Shown here one piece after another: positions 55,188-64,000 of a stretch of DNA of 64,000 nucleotides (position 1 is the stretch's first letter; each line of letters begins with the position of its first letter). The notes below the pieces were generated by a model, which made no database searches, was not told the origin of the DNA, and saw only the letters and a program-made list of their open reading frames with translations. Origin of the DNA: Incurvaria masculella (lineage: Eukaryota > Arthropoda > Insecta > Lepidoptera > Incurvariidae); assembly GCA_946894095.1 (NCBI GenBank), contig OX335646.2:11030077-11094076 (forward strand), read 5' to 3'. The position numbers and the translations under genes were made by a program.

Positions 55188-56330
55188 TCACAATAACTGA
55201 GGTCTATTATTCAAATATGATGCAAACCATTTGCACAGTGAGCCTCCGATCCCATACCCTGAGAGCTTGTCTAACAATATAATGTTATTCTCTTTATCTA
55301 ATGCACTACTGAAATCAGAATAAATGGCATTCACTTGCAAACGTCTGTTGATTGATTTGTTTATTTCAGCAAGATAGGTCACGAGGTTTGTAACTGTTGT
55401 TTTATGAGCCTGGAAGCCAAGTTGTTGGTGGTTTATAGCTTGTGTGGAGTGCCTTGTTAGTACTGGGCATACCATTGACTCAAAAACTGTAGGAAACACT
55501 GAACGTATGAAAATGGGTCCGTAATGTTTAATGTTGCTGCTATCTCCTTTTTTAAATACTGGGATTATGTGGGTTTTTTTCCATAATGAAACCACCATAT
55601 TTTAATAATGTAAATTTCTTTTAATAGGTAGATCAGAGCAGTTGCACAGCATTTGAGAAATATAGGTGGGCCGGACCCTTTGTTTGGATCCAGTTTTTTT
55701 ATTTTTCAAGGATAGACTTCTCACTAATTGGCACACTATTTAATGATTCGCATTTACTGTTAGGCAACCGATTTGAGCACGATGATATCTCTTAATGGTG
55801 GCACGCTAATTCCAAACATAGATTAAAATCGTTTGGCAAATAAACCGGCTATTTCATCACCAGTGCTACCAAGTTTGTCATCCAGTTTCATTGTAGATGG
55901 AATAGAATTTGAGTCTTTAAGTCTACTTTTAATAAAGCTCTAAAACACCTTAGGATTCTTGATAATATTTTCCTCGGGTAATTCTATGTATGTGTTATAG
56001 TATAAGGTATGCTGCTTACTACAACGACCATGAAGGAGTATGTATTCAAGCTTGTCCCTAGGGTTGTGGTATTTGCGGTATCTGATTCTAAGCTTCTCCT
56101 TTTCAGCTAGCGATCTAATCAATGATCTGCTAAACCACTGTGGATACCTGTTACTTTTTCGTTACTAAGAGTTACGTTTTGAGCAATAATCCTGCTAACG
56201 TTATTATAAAATAGTTCCACCATTTCGTTTACATCCCTGCACTTTAGAAATTCGGAAAACCAATCTATGGAACTGATGTTTGCGATAATTGTATCGTAAT
56301 AAGCTTTAAATTAGTTGCATCGAACGCTGG
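55188..56330 (-). pseudogene. LINE fragment with 5' part of reverse transcriptase
   Basis: From about 56330 downward on the - strand: a pre-RT linker (KEKLRIRYRKYHNPRDKLEY, then Y...IELPEENIIKNPK) followed, after stops, by a 136-codon open stretch at 55188-55598. The latter has PVFKKGDSSNIKHYGPIFI, LGFQAHKTTVTNL and YSDFSSALD, matching RT motifs 1-3 (the last with the catalytic aspartate of motif A). It breaks off near SYLNNRPQ, before the catalytic YADD box. This is Jockey/CR1-type; relationship to families A and B cannot be decided. Confidence 0.72.
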
Positions 56331-56587
56331 GGTTTTTGTTGAAGTTTATGTATGGCCTTGCTTTCAAATGTAATTTCAAGTTGTGGGTAATGTGAGTCCA
56401 GTTTATCCAACAATTCGATAGAATTTTCAATTTTGAAAATATTTGAAAAAACTGCGAAACTGCAAAAAAATTTTTCGAAAATTTTCATAAGTTAATACCA
56501 TGGTGATATAGACACGCATTTTTTTAAATGACACCACAATGCAAAAACAAGTGACGGTAAGATAAAACAAACAAGACAAAACAGCCT
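56331..56587. other. Unassigned
   Basis: Probably further degraded LINE sequence on the - strand up to about 56330; beyond that nothing recognised. Confidence 0.35.
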
Positions 56588-56750
56588 AAGAACCGATTGC
56601 ACGAAGAGAGGGATGAGTAAACAATGTACACGTCACTTGTAGTGAACCGCATAGAGTTCCTTCCATACTCTCCTTGCAAAGTGACGTGTTTAAGTTGACA
56701 ATGATTTAGATTGCAAAGTGACGATTTGCCCTTTCGTGCACTCGGCCCTA
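56588..56750. mobile_element. MITE, family with 39160-39347
   Basis: Left end agaaccgattgcacgaagagagg and right end gccctttcgtgcactcggcccta. The core has acacgtcacttgtagtgaac and gcaaagtgacgtgt as inverted blocks. Same layout as 39160-39347 but with an imperfect core. Confidence 0.65.
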
Positions 56751-57099
56751 TGCATTATAATACCAAATTATTTAATTACTTTTTCGATATTGTTTAGCTC
56801 AGTGGGCAGTTTCGAAAACTTATAGTGTGCCCTATGTATTATAAATGGAAATGTTATAATAATTCTTATTTAATTAAGCTATATCGGCTCCATCCGTTAT
56901 GATTAAAAAGTAGCAGATAAATTACATCATTATTGACCAGCCTTTTCGACTAGCCATTTGGGCTACTTTTTATCTAGTAAATAATTCAGCTCGACGTCAG
57001 TCTAAAACGACATGGACACGAGCGGAGCCGGGTACCGCAGCTAGTCATCTAATAAAAGCTCAACGAGGCAATGGCTAATGCAAAGTTAACAAGATAAAT

Positions 57100-57491
57100 T
57101 AAAAGTGCCCAATCATTGATTCCTGAAGCACGGCCTGACCAAAAAAACAGTTCTTTACAAGGCGCAGATAAGGTCTTGCGTGGATTACTGTTCGTATTTG
57201 TGGGACAACTCAGCTAAGCAACTGCTTGGCTCCCTGGACTAGATACAGCGTCGGGCCGTGGCCAGCGTCTTCGACGACCCCGAGGTATCCTGAATTTGGA
57301 GCCTCCAACTCCGATCTTCTATTATCTTTTCCATTATCCATAGCTCCTCGGAGCTGCATAAAGCTGTCCCTCCGTCCCTTTTCTACCTTCGCGCAACGCG
57401 GAACAGGGAGAAAATGCACAAATTCACAGTCGACATTCCAAAAATAAGAACCCACCTCTAGTCTAAATCTTTTTTCTATAGGGACGTTAAA
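57100..57491 (+). pseudogene. LINE fragment, family B, interrupted
   Basis: On the + strand: HGLTKKTVLYKAQIRSCVDYC at about 57128-57190, then SAKQLLGSLD, stop, RRAV...DDPEVS, with further shifts to VDIPKIRTHL and SFFYRDVK. Same LINE family as 24500-25266, here retaining the segment missing there. It is interrupted at 57492 by a TIR element and resumes at 58395. A Helitron-like 3' tip (gagccgggtaccgcagctag, at 57025-57044) lies just upstream. Confidence 0.65.
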
Positions 57492-58394
57492 CCAGCAGCG
57501 GGAACACAAATGAAAGTGGAGACTTGTCGAACTTTAGTCGATGATTTTTATCTGATGTGATAGCATAAATGGAAAGTTCGATTAATTTATCGAGGTAGAG
57601 GGTTATGCTTTATATAAAGTGGCAACACCTACCGTTTTTTCCACTAGAACTGTCACTGTCAAACCTCTCTGACCCAGGCTGTGTTCGCGCAGACTGCTTC
57701 GTGCCATTCAGTGCAAGAAGGACCAAGAAATAGCGTTTTACAGAATAGTGGCGAACAAGATGCCAGTTCCTATAAATCGCCTACAACTAAGTTATTTCGA
57801 ATTTAATTTCGTATAGATTGAAAATTGAGTAGGTATGTTTTTAATGAATTTATATAAAAATTGCTTGGTTTAGTGCATTTGCCTTGTGAGATTAGAAGGA
57901 TTGCAGTTTGTCTAATGTCAAAGTGACGTTCATCTCTGCACTGTTGCTCTAAGCCGTTCCGCCTGATTCCTTCCTATAACGGAAAGTAAAGGACAGAATG
58001 GAACCGTCTTTGCCCGTACAAACCCATCCACCTTTCGCTCTTCATTGCCGTTTGTCCCTGTCTTTTAACCATGTAAACGTTAATTAACGCCTGTGCCATC
58101 GCCACTACATACACACATTCGTAACACGAACAAACACCTTATATAATTTAACACACCCTCGTGGTGGTTGTGATAAAATTATCTTCAACATACGTCAAAT
58201 TAGTAGGATTAAATTTATTTGTGCCCACAAATGGACAAAATTTATTCTATGTCGAGAATTGTCTATGGTGTGGGTTTATTTTGACAATGTCACTCAATAT
58301 AACATTGTTTATGCTACCGGTTGGCGACAATTGTTCCGCACACAAGAATGTAAGTTTGTCGGCTGGATACAATTATTTGTGCTCCCGCTGCTGG
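57492..58394. mobile_element. TIR element in LINE family B
   Basis: 903 bp between inverted 20-bp ends, ccagcagcgggaacacaaat and atttgtgctcccgctgctgg (one mismatch). LINE family B sequence lies on both sides. No target duplication is evident, and a short LINE segment appears to be missing at the junction. Interior open frames have no recognisable transposase. Confidence 0.55.
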
Positions 58395-58540
58395 GGTCCT
58401 TCAAACGTGGTGTGAAGAAGCACCTGGCTGGCCGGCGTGGTTTTCGCAGCCCCCCGAAAGTTCGAAACCCATGGGCGTCGTCGGGCACCTTAATAGGTCC
58501 TAGCGTACGCCATATGCTGCCCTTAAGGCGCTAGGACTAG
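58395..58540 (+). pseudogene. LINE family B 3' end
   Basis: SFKRGVKKHLAGRRGF can be read from about 58396; the sequence to 58540 (ttcgcagccccccgaaagttcgaaacccatgggcgtcgtcgggcacctt) matches the complement of 24540-24620, the 3' end of the other family B copy. Confidence 0.65.
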
Positions 58541-59004
58541 CCAACTACTCGCGCCATAGAAATGTACTTTTTAACAAATGTAATAATATGTAGTGAAACG
58601 CTTCAGCAAATCCAAATAGAACTCCAGACTGATAATGGATTGTTAATATTTTTTGGTTCCATCATTTATTTAAATAATAATAAAAATAAAAAAGTCGATT
58701 TTTCTCATTAGAAATCTGAAAGTAATTCGATTTCTAGATATAAGCAAAAACAGCATATATGCATAAACAAAAAGTTCCATTTGCTTTTAGATTTCTACAT
58801 TTAGTCAAAAAATTTCGGAAATGGACACCGTTTCCGCAATGTATTTTGTATAGAAAAAGGAAACATACATTAACGAAAATAGGTTGATTCCTAGACAAGG
58901 AATCATATATTGTAAGAATGACACTTATAATCGTCAGACTTAGTTAGTTAACTTGGGGTGCCTAGTCTAACTTTGCGATTTGGCTAGTACCAGGGCCTTA
59001 ACAT
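58541..59004. other. Unassigned AT-rich sequence
   Basis: No gene or repeat recognised. Confidence 0.45.
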
Positions 59005-59329
59005 AAAAAACCGGCCAAGTACGAGTCGTACTCGCACACGAAGGGTTACGTACCATCGTACAAGATTTAACACAAAAAAATCACGTTTTTTGTATGGGAC
59101 CCCCCTTTACTTATTATTATTATTTTATTTTACCTATTTGTTGTTATAGCGGCAAAATAAAGACACACTCTGTGAAAATTTCAGCTGCCTACCTATTACA
59201 GTTCATGAGATACAGCTCTGTGACAGAGGGACAGACGGATGGACGGACGCACGGACGGACGGACGGACGGACAGCGGAGGCTTAGTAATAGGGTTCCGTT
59301 TTTACCCTTTGGGTACGGAAACCTAAAAA
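59005..59329 (+). repeat. Interspersed (GACG)n repeat, copy R7
   Basis: Starts accggccaagtacgagtcgta and ends gggtacggaaacctaaaaa, with a ggac array at about 59225-59273 and the ttgttatagcggcaaaata block. Confidence 0.87.
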
Positions 59330-59448
59330 GGACTGGTGGCATCCCTGCTCTAGAGCAGTGGTCAGCGATATCGAAATATTTCATCAAATCCCTACTAATC
59401 TTCACTAACATTCATGAGCTACAAAAAAAAAAATTTAACAAAAAAAAT

Positions 59449-60063
59449 AACCGACTTCAAGGAAAAAGCACTAAAAAGTAAAAAATAATTTTCATTTTTG
59501 TAGTTACGATTTCTGTTATTTTTTGAGTCGGCGTCAGCCGGGCACGCGCTGCGCCAATCAAGAGAACCTAACCTAACCTAACCTAACCTAACCTAACCTT
59601 GGCTGACACCGACTCAAATAATTACAGAAATCGTAACTACAAAAATGAAAATTATTTTTTACTTTTTAGTGCTTTTTCCTTGAAGTCAGTTATTTTTTTT
59701 GTTAAATTTTTTTTTATTTGTTTATTTTTAGTGAATCTGAAGTACACTTACTAATTTGTACACGTCCTTTCCAATAAAAAAAGAATTATCGAAATCGGTT
59801 GGCTTTATATTGAGTTATTCGTCCATTTGTCGCACAATCTTTAAGACTTTTATGATTTTCTCATGGATATCATTGTCAGAACTTAACCAAATTAAAATGG
59901 GACCACTTGGGAAGCACTAGCTATCATTTAAAAAAATAATTATCAAAATCGGTTCACCCAGGCAAAAGTTATGAGGTAACAAACATAAAAAAAAAAACAA
60001 AAAAAAACAAAAAAAAAAACATACAGACGAATTGATAACCTCCTCCTTTTTTTGAAGTCGGTT
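59449..60063. mobile_element. TIR element with hairpin carrying a telomere-like tract
   Basis: Outer tips aaccgacttcaa (59449-59460) and ttgaagtcggtt (60052-60063). The left half is a hairpin with arms of about 95 bp (59449-59539 and 59601-59705, ggaaaaagcactaaaaagta...gtagttacgatttctgt) whose loop holds (aacct)n at 59565-59600. The right half has the block cgaaatcggtt...caaaatcggttcacccaggcaaaagttatgag and A-rich runs. Non-coding. Confidence 0.65.
59565..59600. repeat. Short telomere-type (CCTAA)n tract
   Basis: About seven units of aacct, the complement of the insect telomeric TTAGG repeat, in the loop of a hairpin element. Too short and in the wrong context for a chromosome end. Confidence 0.85.
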
Positions 60064-60607
60064 AAAAATAGAGTTCGAATTGACGTTTACAGCCGAAACT
60101 ACACGAACATTTACATCTTGTACTTCTTTTCTTTCAGCACGATATGTCTAGTTAAAACAAGTATGAAAAAGGACATGATCAAGCACATACAGAGTGTTTG
60201 GTAATTCGATACATTCCTTCTAAGGGGTCATCCTAGAGCTAATTTGCAACAAATTTGGCAAAAAGTTTTAAGTTTTTTTTGTAATGTTCTGTGTTATTAT
60301 GAAAAAGTGATGATTGTAAAATAACTAAGTACACTCTGGGCATTTTATCGGCGATTTTCTAATAGCTGATGAATTAGAGACTATTTTAAAAAAAATGCAC
60401 TAAAAATCTTCATAATCTCAGAACTAAAGGAGCATAAATGACAGTTTATGTAAAAAAATTACAACATTTATTTAAATCAAAGAGGATTACTAATAATAAA
60501 AGTATGACATGTAGCATACAATGTATGAAAATAACTTCATTATTTCATAAGCTTTCAGAAAAAGTACAAATGTCCCTCCTCTTTCAAACAAGTTCCATAT
60601 TTTTTTT

Positions 60608-60703
60608 ATTTAGTTGGGTTTGCGCTGTCGATTTTACTTTAAGAAAAAGGTCTTGATTAAGGTGCAAAAATCCAGCCAATCGACAGCGCAAACCCAACTA
60701 AAT
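60608..60703. mobile_element. Small hairpin MITE
   Basis: Perfect arms of about 23 bp: ttagttgggtttgcgctgtcga near 60611-60632 and the complement tcgacagcgcaaacccaacta near 60680-60701, flanked by TA-like ends. It sits immediately left of the mariner. Confidence 0.65.
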
Positions 60704-60711
60704 AAAAAATA

Positions 60712-61994
60712 TAGGTTGGGGAAAAAGTTTCTTCGCATTTTTTAAGAAAATTCAAAACATTTTTTAATATGGTTTATTTACATTTAACTAAAGTATGTAG
60801 GTACCATTTTGTTCGATAACTTTTTGCCATCTTGTAGGTAGGGACATGATCCCATTGCTATAGAAATATTGGGACTTCTGATCAATATACTGCGACAAGT
60901 GGTTTTGGCAGTCCTCTCGTGATGTTAACCTGACACTGCCTAAAGAATTCTGAAGAGACCTAAACAGGTGGAAATCTGAAGGTGCAAGGTCAGGACTATA
61001 CGGCGGATGCATTAACACCTCCCAGCCAAACTCTCTTAGTTTTTGCTGAGTGGCTAAAGATGTGTGAGGTCTAGCGTTATCATGATGAAAAACCACACCC
61101 CTTCTGTTGATTAATTCCGGCCGCTTTCTCTCAACTTCTTGCTTTAATCTCATCAGTTGTTCGCAGTAGAGTTCAGAATCGATGGTCCTGCCTGGTGGTA
61201 ACAGCTCATAATGAATAATGCCCTTCCAATCCCACCACACACACAGCATCACCTTGTTGCGAGTTAACCCGGGTTTCGCCACAGTCTGTGAAGCTTGACC
61301 GGCCTTTGACCACGACCTTTTTCGCACGTTCTTGTCGTACGTGATCCACTTTTCATCACCAGTTATCAGCTTCTTCAAAAATGGTTCGGTTTCATTACGT
61401 CGTAATAAAGAATCACAAATGAGTACACGGTTCATTAGGTTTCTTTCAGTGAGCTCGTGAGGTACCCAAATATCGAGCTTTTTTGTGTACCCAGTTTTTT
61501 TCAAATGCGCCAAAACTGTTTTGTGGTCAATTTCTTGTTCTTCAGCTACGTCGTAACTACTGATATGCCGATCTTGCTCCACTTTTTCAAAAATGGCATC
61601 CATTTTATCCGTAATAGGGTGACCAGAGCGACGTGCATCTTTGACATCAAAATTTCCGGATTGAAAACGCTTAAACCAAATTTGTGCTACTCTCACAGAC
61701 ACTGCACTAGGTCCATAAACATCGCAAATTTTTTTCGCGGCTTGCGTTGCATTTTTACCTTTTTTGTAGTAAAATTTTAAAATGTATCGAATTTCTTCAT
61801 TAGATTCACTCATTTTGACAGTACGAAAAACAAATGAGAATCACACATTTTCCTAATTTGAATTTGGAATTATGTTCTTTAAAATTTAAACTTTTAATGA
61901 TACCAAAACCAGCCAGATACAAATAGTATAGCCATATAGATTTTATTACAAGTTCATACATACTATAATGCGAAAAGACTTTTTCCCCGACCTA
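60712..61994 (-). mobile_element. Complete mariner transposon
   Basis: About 1.28 kb with 28-bp terminal inverted repeats, left taggttggggaaaaagtttc and onward (60712-60739) and right its complement (61967-61994), with three mismatches. TA lies at both outermost positions, as expected for mariner target duplication. It contains one intact transposase ORF on the - strand. Confidence 0.88.
60788..61813 (-). CDS. Mariner transposase, intact (D,D34D)
   Basis: 341 aa, close to the 345 aa usual for mariner transposases, without stop or shift. Residues 1-110 form the paired helix-turn-helix DNA-binding region that recognises the inverted ends (IWFKRFQSGNF at 45-55). The conserved WVPHEL linker is at 116-121. 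The catalytic triad is D153 (TGDEKW), D245 (HHDNARPH) and D280 (YSPDLAPSDFHLF), with exactly 34 residues between the last two. All three aspartates are present, so the protein could be active. It would act in the nucleus, cutting at the 28-bp ends and inserting at TA. The start codon is at 61813, about 150 bp inside the right TIR. Sequence differs from both degraded mariners in the window. Confidence 0.93.
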   Translation of the reverse strand: MSESNEEIRYILKFYYKKGKNATQAAKKICDVYGPSAVSVRVAQIWFKRFQSGNFDVKDARRSGHPITDKMDAIFEKVEQDRHISSYDVAEEQEIDHKTVLAHLKKTGYTKKLDIWVPHELTERNLMNRVLICDSLLRRNETEPFLKKLITGDEKWITYDKNVRKRSWSKAGQASQTVAKPGLTRNKVMLCVWWDWKGIIHYELLPPGRTIDSELYCEQLMRLKQEVERKRPELINRRGVVFHHDNARPHTSLATQQKLREFGWEVLMHPPYSPDLAPSDFHLFRSLQNSLGSVRLTSREDCQNHLSQYIDQKSQYFYSNGIMSLPTRWQKVIEQNGTYIL

Positions 61995-62029
61995 TTATAT
62001 TAATCTTGTGTGAAAGTAGACTTTTGTAC

Positions 62030-62312
62030 TTTTTACGGTTCCATACCCAAAGGGTGAAAACAGAACCCTATTACTAAGCCACCGCTGTCCGTCCGTCCGT
62101 CCGTCCGTCCGTCTGTCACAGGGCTTTATCTCATGAACCGTAATAGGTAGGCAGGTGAAATTTTCACAGAGTGTGTATTTATTTTGCCGCTATAACAACT
62201 GTAATAACGCTATAACGCTGTAAAATTAAAAACGTGATTTTTTTGTGATAAATCTTGTACGATGATACGGTACCCTTCGTGTGCGAGTCCGACTCGCACT
62301 TGGCCGGTTTTT
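62030..62312 (-). repeat. Interspersed (GACG)n repeat, copy R8
   Basis: Complement-sense copy between tttttacggttccatacccaa and gcacttggccggttttt, with a (ccgt)n array at about 62087-62115. It is inserted within the right arm of the long-TIR element. Confidence 0.85.
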
Positions 62313-62857
62313 GTGGAAGCTTATGAAATAATTAAGTTATTTCCATAATTTGTATCCCACATGTCATACTTTTTTTATTAGTAATCCTCTTTGATTAAAA
62401 TAAGTGTGTTATTTTTTTTTACATAAACTGTAATTTACGGCCCTTTATTTCTGAGTTTATGGATATTTTAAATTCATTAATATTTTATAAGTAGTTTCTA
62501 AATTATTAGCTTTTAAAAAATCGGTGATTAAATGCCCAGAGTATAGTAATTATTTTACAATCATCACTGTTTCATAATAACACAGAACATAAAAAAAAAC
62601 TTAAAACTTAAATAACTAAAAAACGATTGATTTTTGAGACCCAGTTTATGGGGACAAATTTGTTGCAAATTAGCTCTAGAATGACCCCTTCGAAGGAATG
62701 TATCGAATTACCAAACACCCTGCAAAAGCACATTAACGAAAGAAAGTGATAAATAAAATTGAATATGCAGAAAAGATGTAAAAATATGTCGATAAATAGA
62801 AAAACGAATAATTTCCTAATTTCTTATTTATTTATTTAATTATTTATTTATAACAAG

Positions 62858-63241
62858 TTTTTTTTTATGTGACTGGACATGGATGGCTAATACCACAAGT
62901 TCTGTCATGGTATTAGCCCAACACATCACATGGTAACTAGGTGCCATGCCAGGACCTTCCTTATATTGCACGGCTACATTGAACTGGATGGAAAACACGG
63001 ACAATTTTCATTGCCGCTTCGACCATCGTTCATCCAATGCGATGGTACCAACCCGGGCGGGATAAACCCTACCACCTAGTAAGTAAGGAAGGGGACCTAC
63101 AGCTTAACGTGGAATCCGAACCACGGCCAGCCTCTCTCAACGGTCGAATGGTCACCCATCCAAGACCAGACCGGACCCAGCGTTGCTTAACTTCGGAGAG
63201 CGATCGCCGAAGTGTCGCGCCACTGGGCCATTGAGGCTGAC
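62858..63241 (-). repeat. SINE copy S15, full length, best-preserved 5S-type head
   Basis: Tail T-run 62858-62866, body in complement to about 63115, head 63125-63241. In SINE sense the head contains ctccgaagttaagcaacgctggg (5S box A-like) and tcttggatgggtgacca (5S box C-like), enclosed by the pairing ends gtcagcctcaa and ttgagagaggctggc. This is the clearest evidence that the head derives from 5S rRNA. Confidence 0.85.
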
Positions 63242-64000
63242 AAACACATACATTATTATTAAATAAATGTACACACACATAGTTAACAATAAAATATAAT
63301 TAAATATACTCCAAAGGTTGAGTACTAGTCTCACATGGTGTGAGCACCTATTATAGGTGTACACAGCATTCAGTACAGAGTTCTGTGAAATACTGAAAAA
63401 AAAAACAATACTATAAATGTAGAAAAAAAATAGAAAACATAACGAAAAAACTTTACAATATGCATCTTAATTAATGAATTAATTTGTAATTATGAAGTGT
63501 TATTCTTATTCACGAAAATTCTCCATATATTAATAACATGTGTCATGTATCAATGAAAAAAATAATGATAGAGAGACCAACCTGGTGAAGTTTCTTGTCG
63601 GCTCTTCTTCGCTAGAAGTAATCGAACCAACAGGACATAAATAAGAACCAATGGAGGAAATAAATAAACTGAAACTGAAACATTCCTAAATTTTTGCTGA
63701 ACTAACAGGAACTACATGACATATTTCAATGCAATATCGACCACGCAGTATTCTAGAGATTTGGTAATTAAATGGTCAGTTTTTTAGAGGGTTTTAGTCA
63801 GTAGAATCTGTATATTTAACCATGGAATCAGTTTTCACCCCTGCTAATATAATCGCAGCAGGTGTTCTATTACTAGTATGTATTCGAGGGGCATTACAAG
63901 ATAAAATAGATGCTCAGAAAATATGATGTGAATCCTATATACGTAATATAGGATTCACATCATATTTTCACGTGAGCACGTGCATACAATTTTCCATACC
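63242..64000. other. Unassigned; perfect hairpin at 63918-63968
   Basis: AT-rich with no gene. A perfect 23-bp inverted repeat with a 5-bp loop lies at 63918-63940 and 63946-63968 (aaaatatgatgtgaatccta and onward). Confidence 0.5.

Larger units (their letters stand above)
60189..62725. mobile_element. Long-TIR element hosting three nested insertions
   Basis: Arms of about 370-400 bp: 60189-60555 and 62318-62725. They begin cagagtgtttggtaattcga and its complement (ggtg variant), and share ggtcatcctagagctaatttgcaacaaatttg, gttctgtgttattatgaa, gatgattgtaaaataa, ctctgggcattt and aagaggattactaataa. A possible 8-bp duplication, aagcacat, lies at 60181-60188 and 62726-62733, though its offset from the tips differs by two bases between ends. 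Nested inside are a small hairpin (60608-60703), the intact mariner (60712-61994) and repeat R8 (62030-62312). Confidence 0.7.

Noticed and set aside
59565..59600. Chromosome end or internal telomere
   Set aside because: Only about seven units, enclosed in a hairpin element with ordinary sequence on both sides.
63125..63241. Functional 5S rRNA gene
   Set aside because: Only box A/C-like segments are conserved; the sequence runs into the SINE body without a terminator and similar heads occur in other SINE copies.

Overview
This window looks like a repeat-dense, mostly non-coding stretch of a lepidopteran (moth or butterfly) nuclear genome. The evidence is eukaryotic: spliced-gene signals, SINEs, LINEs, LTR and DNA transposons, a short (CCTAA)n tract of the insect telomere type, and eight copies of a roughly 300-bp interspersed repeat with a (GACG)n array that, from general knowledge, is abundant in Lepidoptera. 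No prokaryotic organisation is present. Only one short stretch looks like a host exon: 50981-51053 on the + strand, resembling the C-terminal part of a voltage-gated calcium channel alpha2-delta subunit. If that is right, much of the window is probably intron of, or sequence next to, that gene.

Main coding elements. (1) 7105-11491: a compact Ty3/Gypsy LTR retrotransposon (mag-like) with two identical 124-bp LTRs and a 5-bp target duplication. Its single gag-pol frame is shifted twice, each time at a homopolymer run. (2) 43270-46380: a complete single-ORF non-LTR retrotransposon (962 aa) with an N-terminal C2H2 finger, a reverse transcriptase and a C-terminal restriction-like endonuclease module, flanked by a 14-bp target duplication and a poly(A) tail. 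(3) 60712-61994: a mariner with an intact D,D34D transposase on the - strand and 28-bp inverted ends. Degraded mariners lie at 16985-17508 and 48875-49065, and LINE debris lies at 1910-2210, 6480-7104, 24500-27110 (interrupted), 39355-39720, 42010-42560, 55188-56330 and 57100-58540 (interrupted).

Short elements. About fifteen copies or fragments of one SINE superfamily are scattered through the window. They share a body and A-rich tail but carry either a 5S-rRNA-like head or a tRNA-like head. Many hairpin or TIR elements (MITE-like) occur, several inserted into each other or into SINEs and LINEs, so the order of insertion can be read directly: a TTAA-flanked element in a SINE (29063-29612), a hAT-like element with an 8-bp duplication in a LINE (25267-26866), and a four-level nest at 60189-62725. 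Two Helitron-like elements end at 32934 and 38666.

The rest is AT-rich unassigned sequence with isolated GC-rich patches. Coordinates of repeat edges were judged by eye and may be off by some bases; family identities rest on pattern recognition without database searches.
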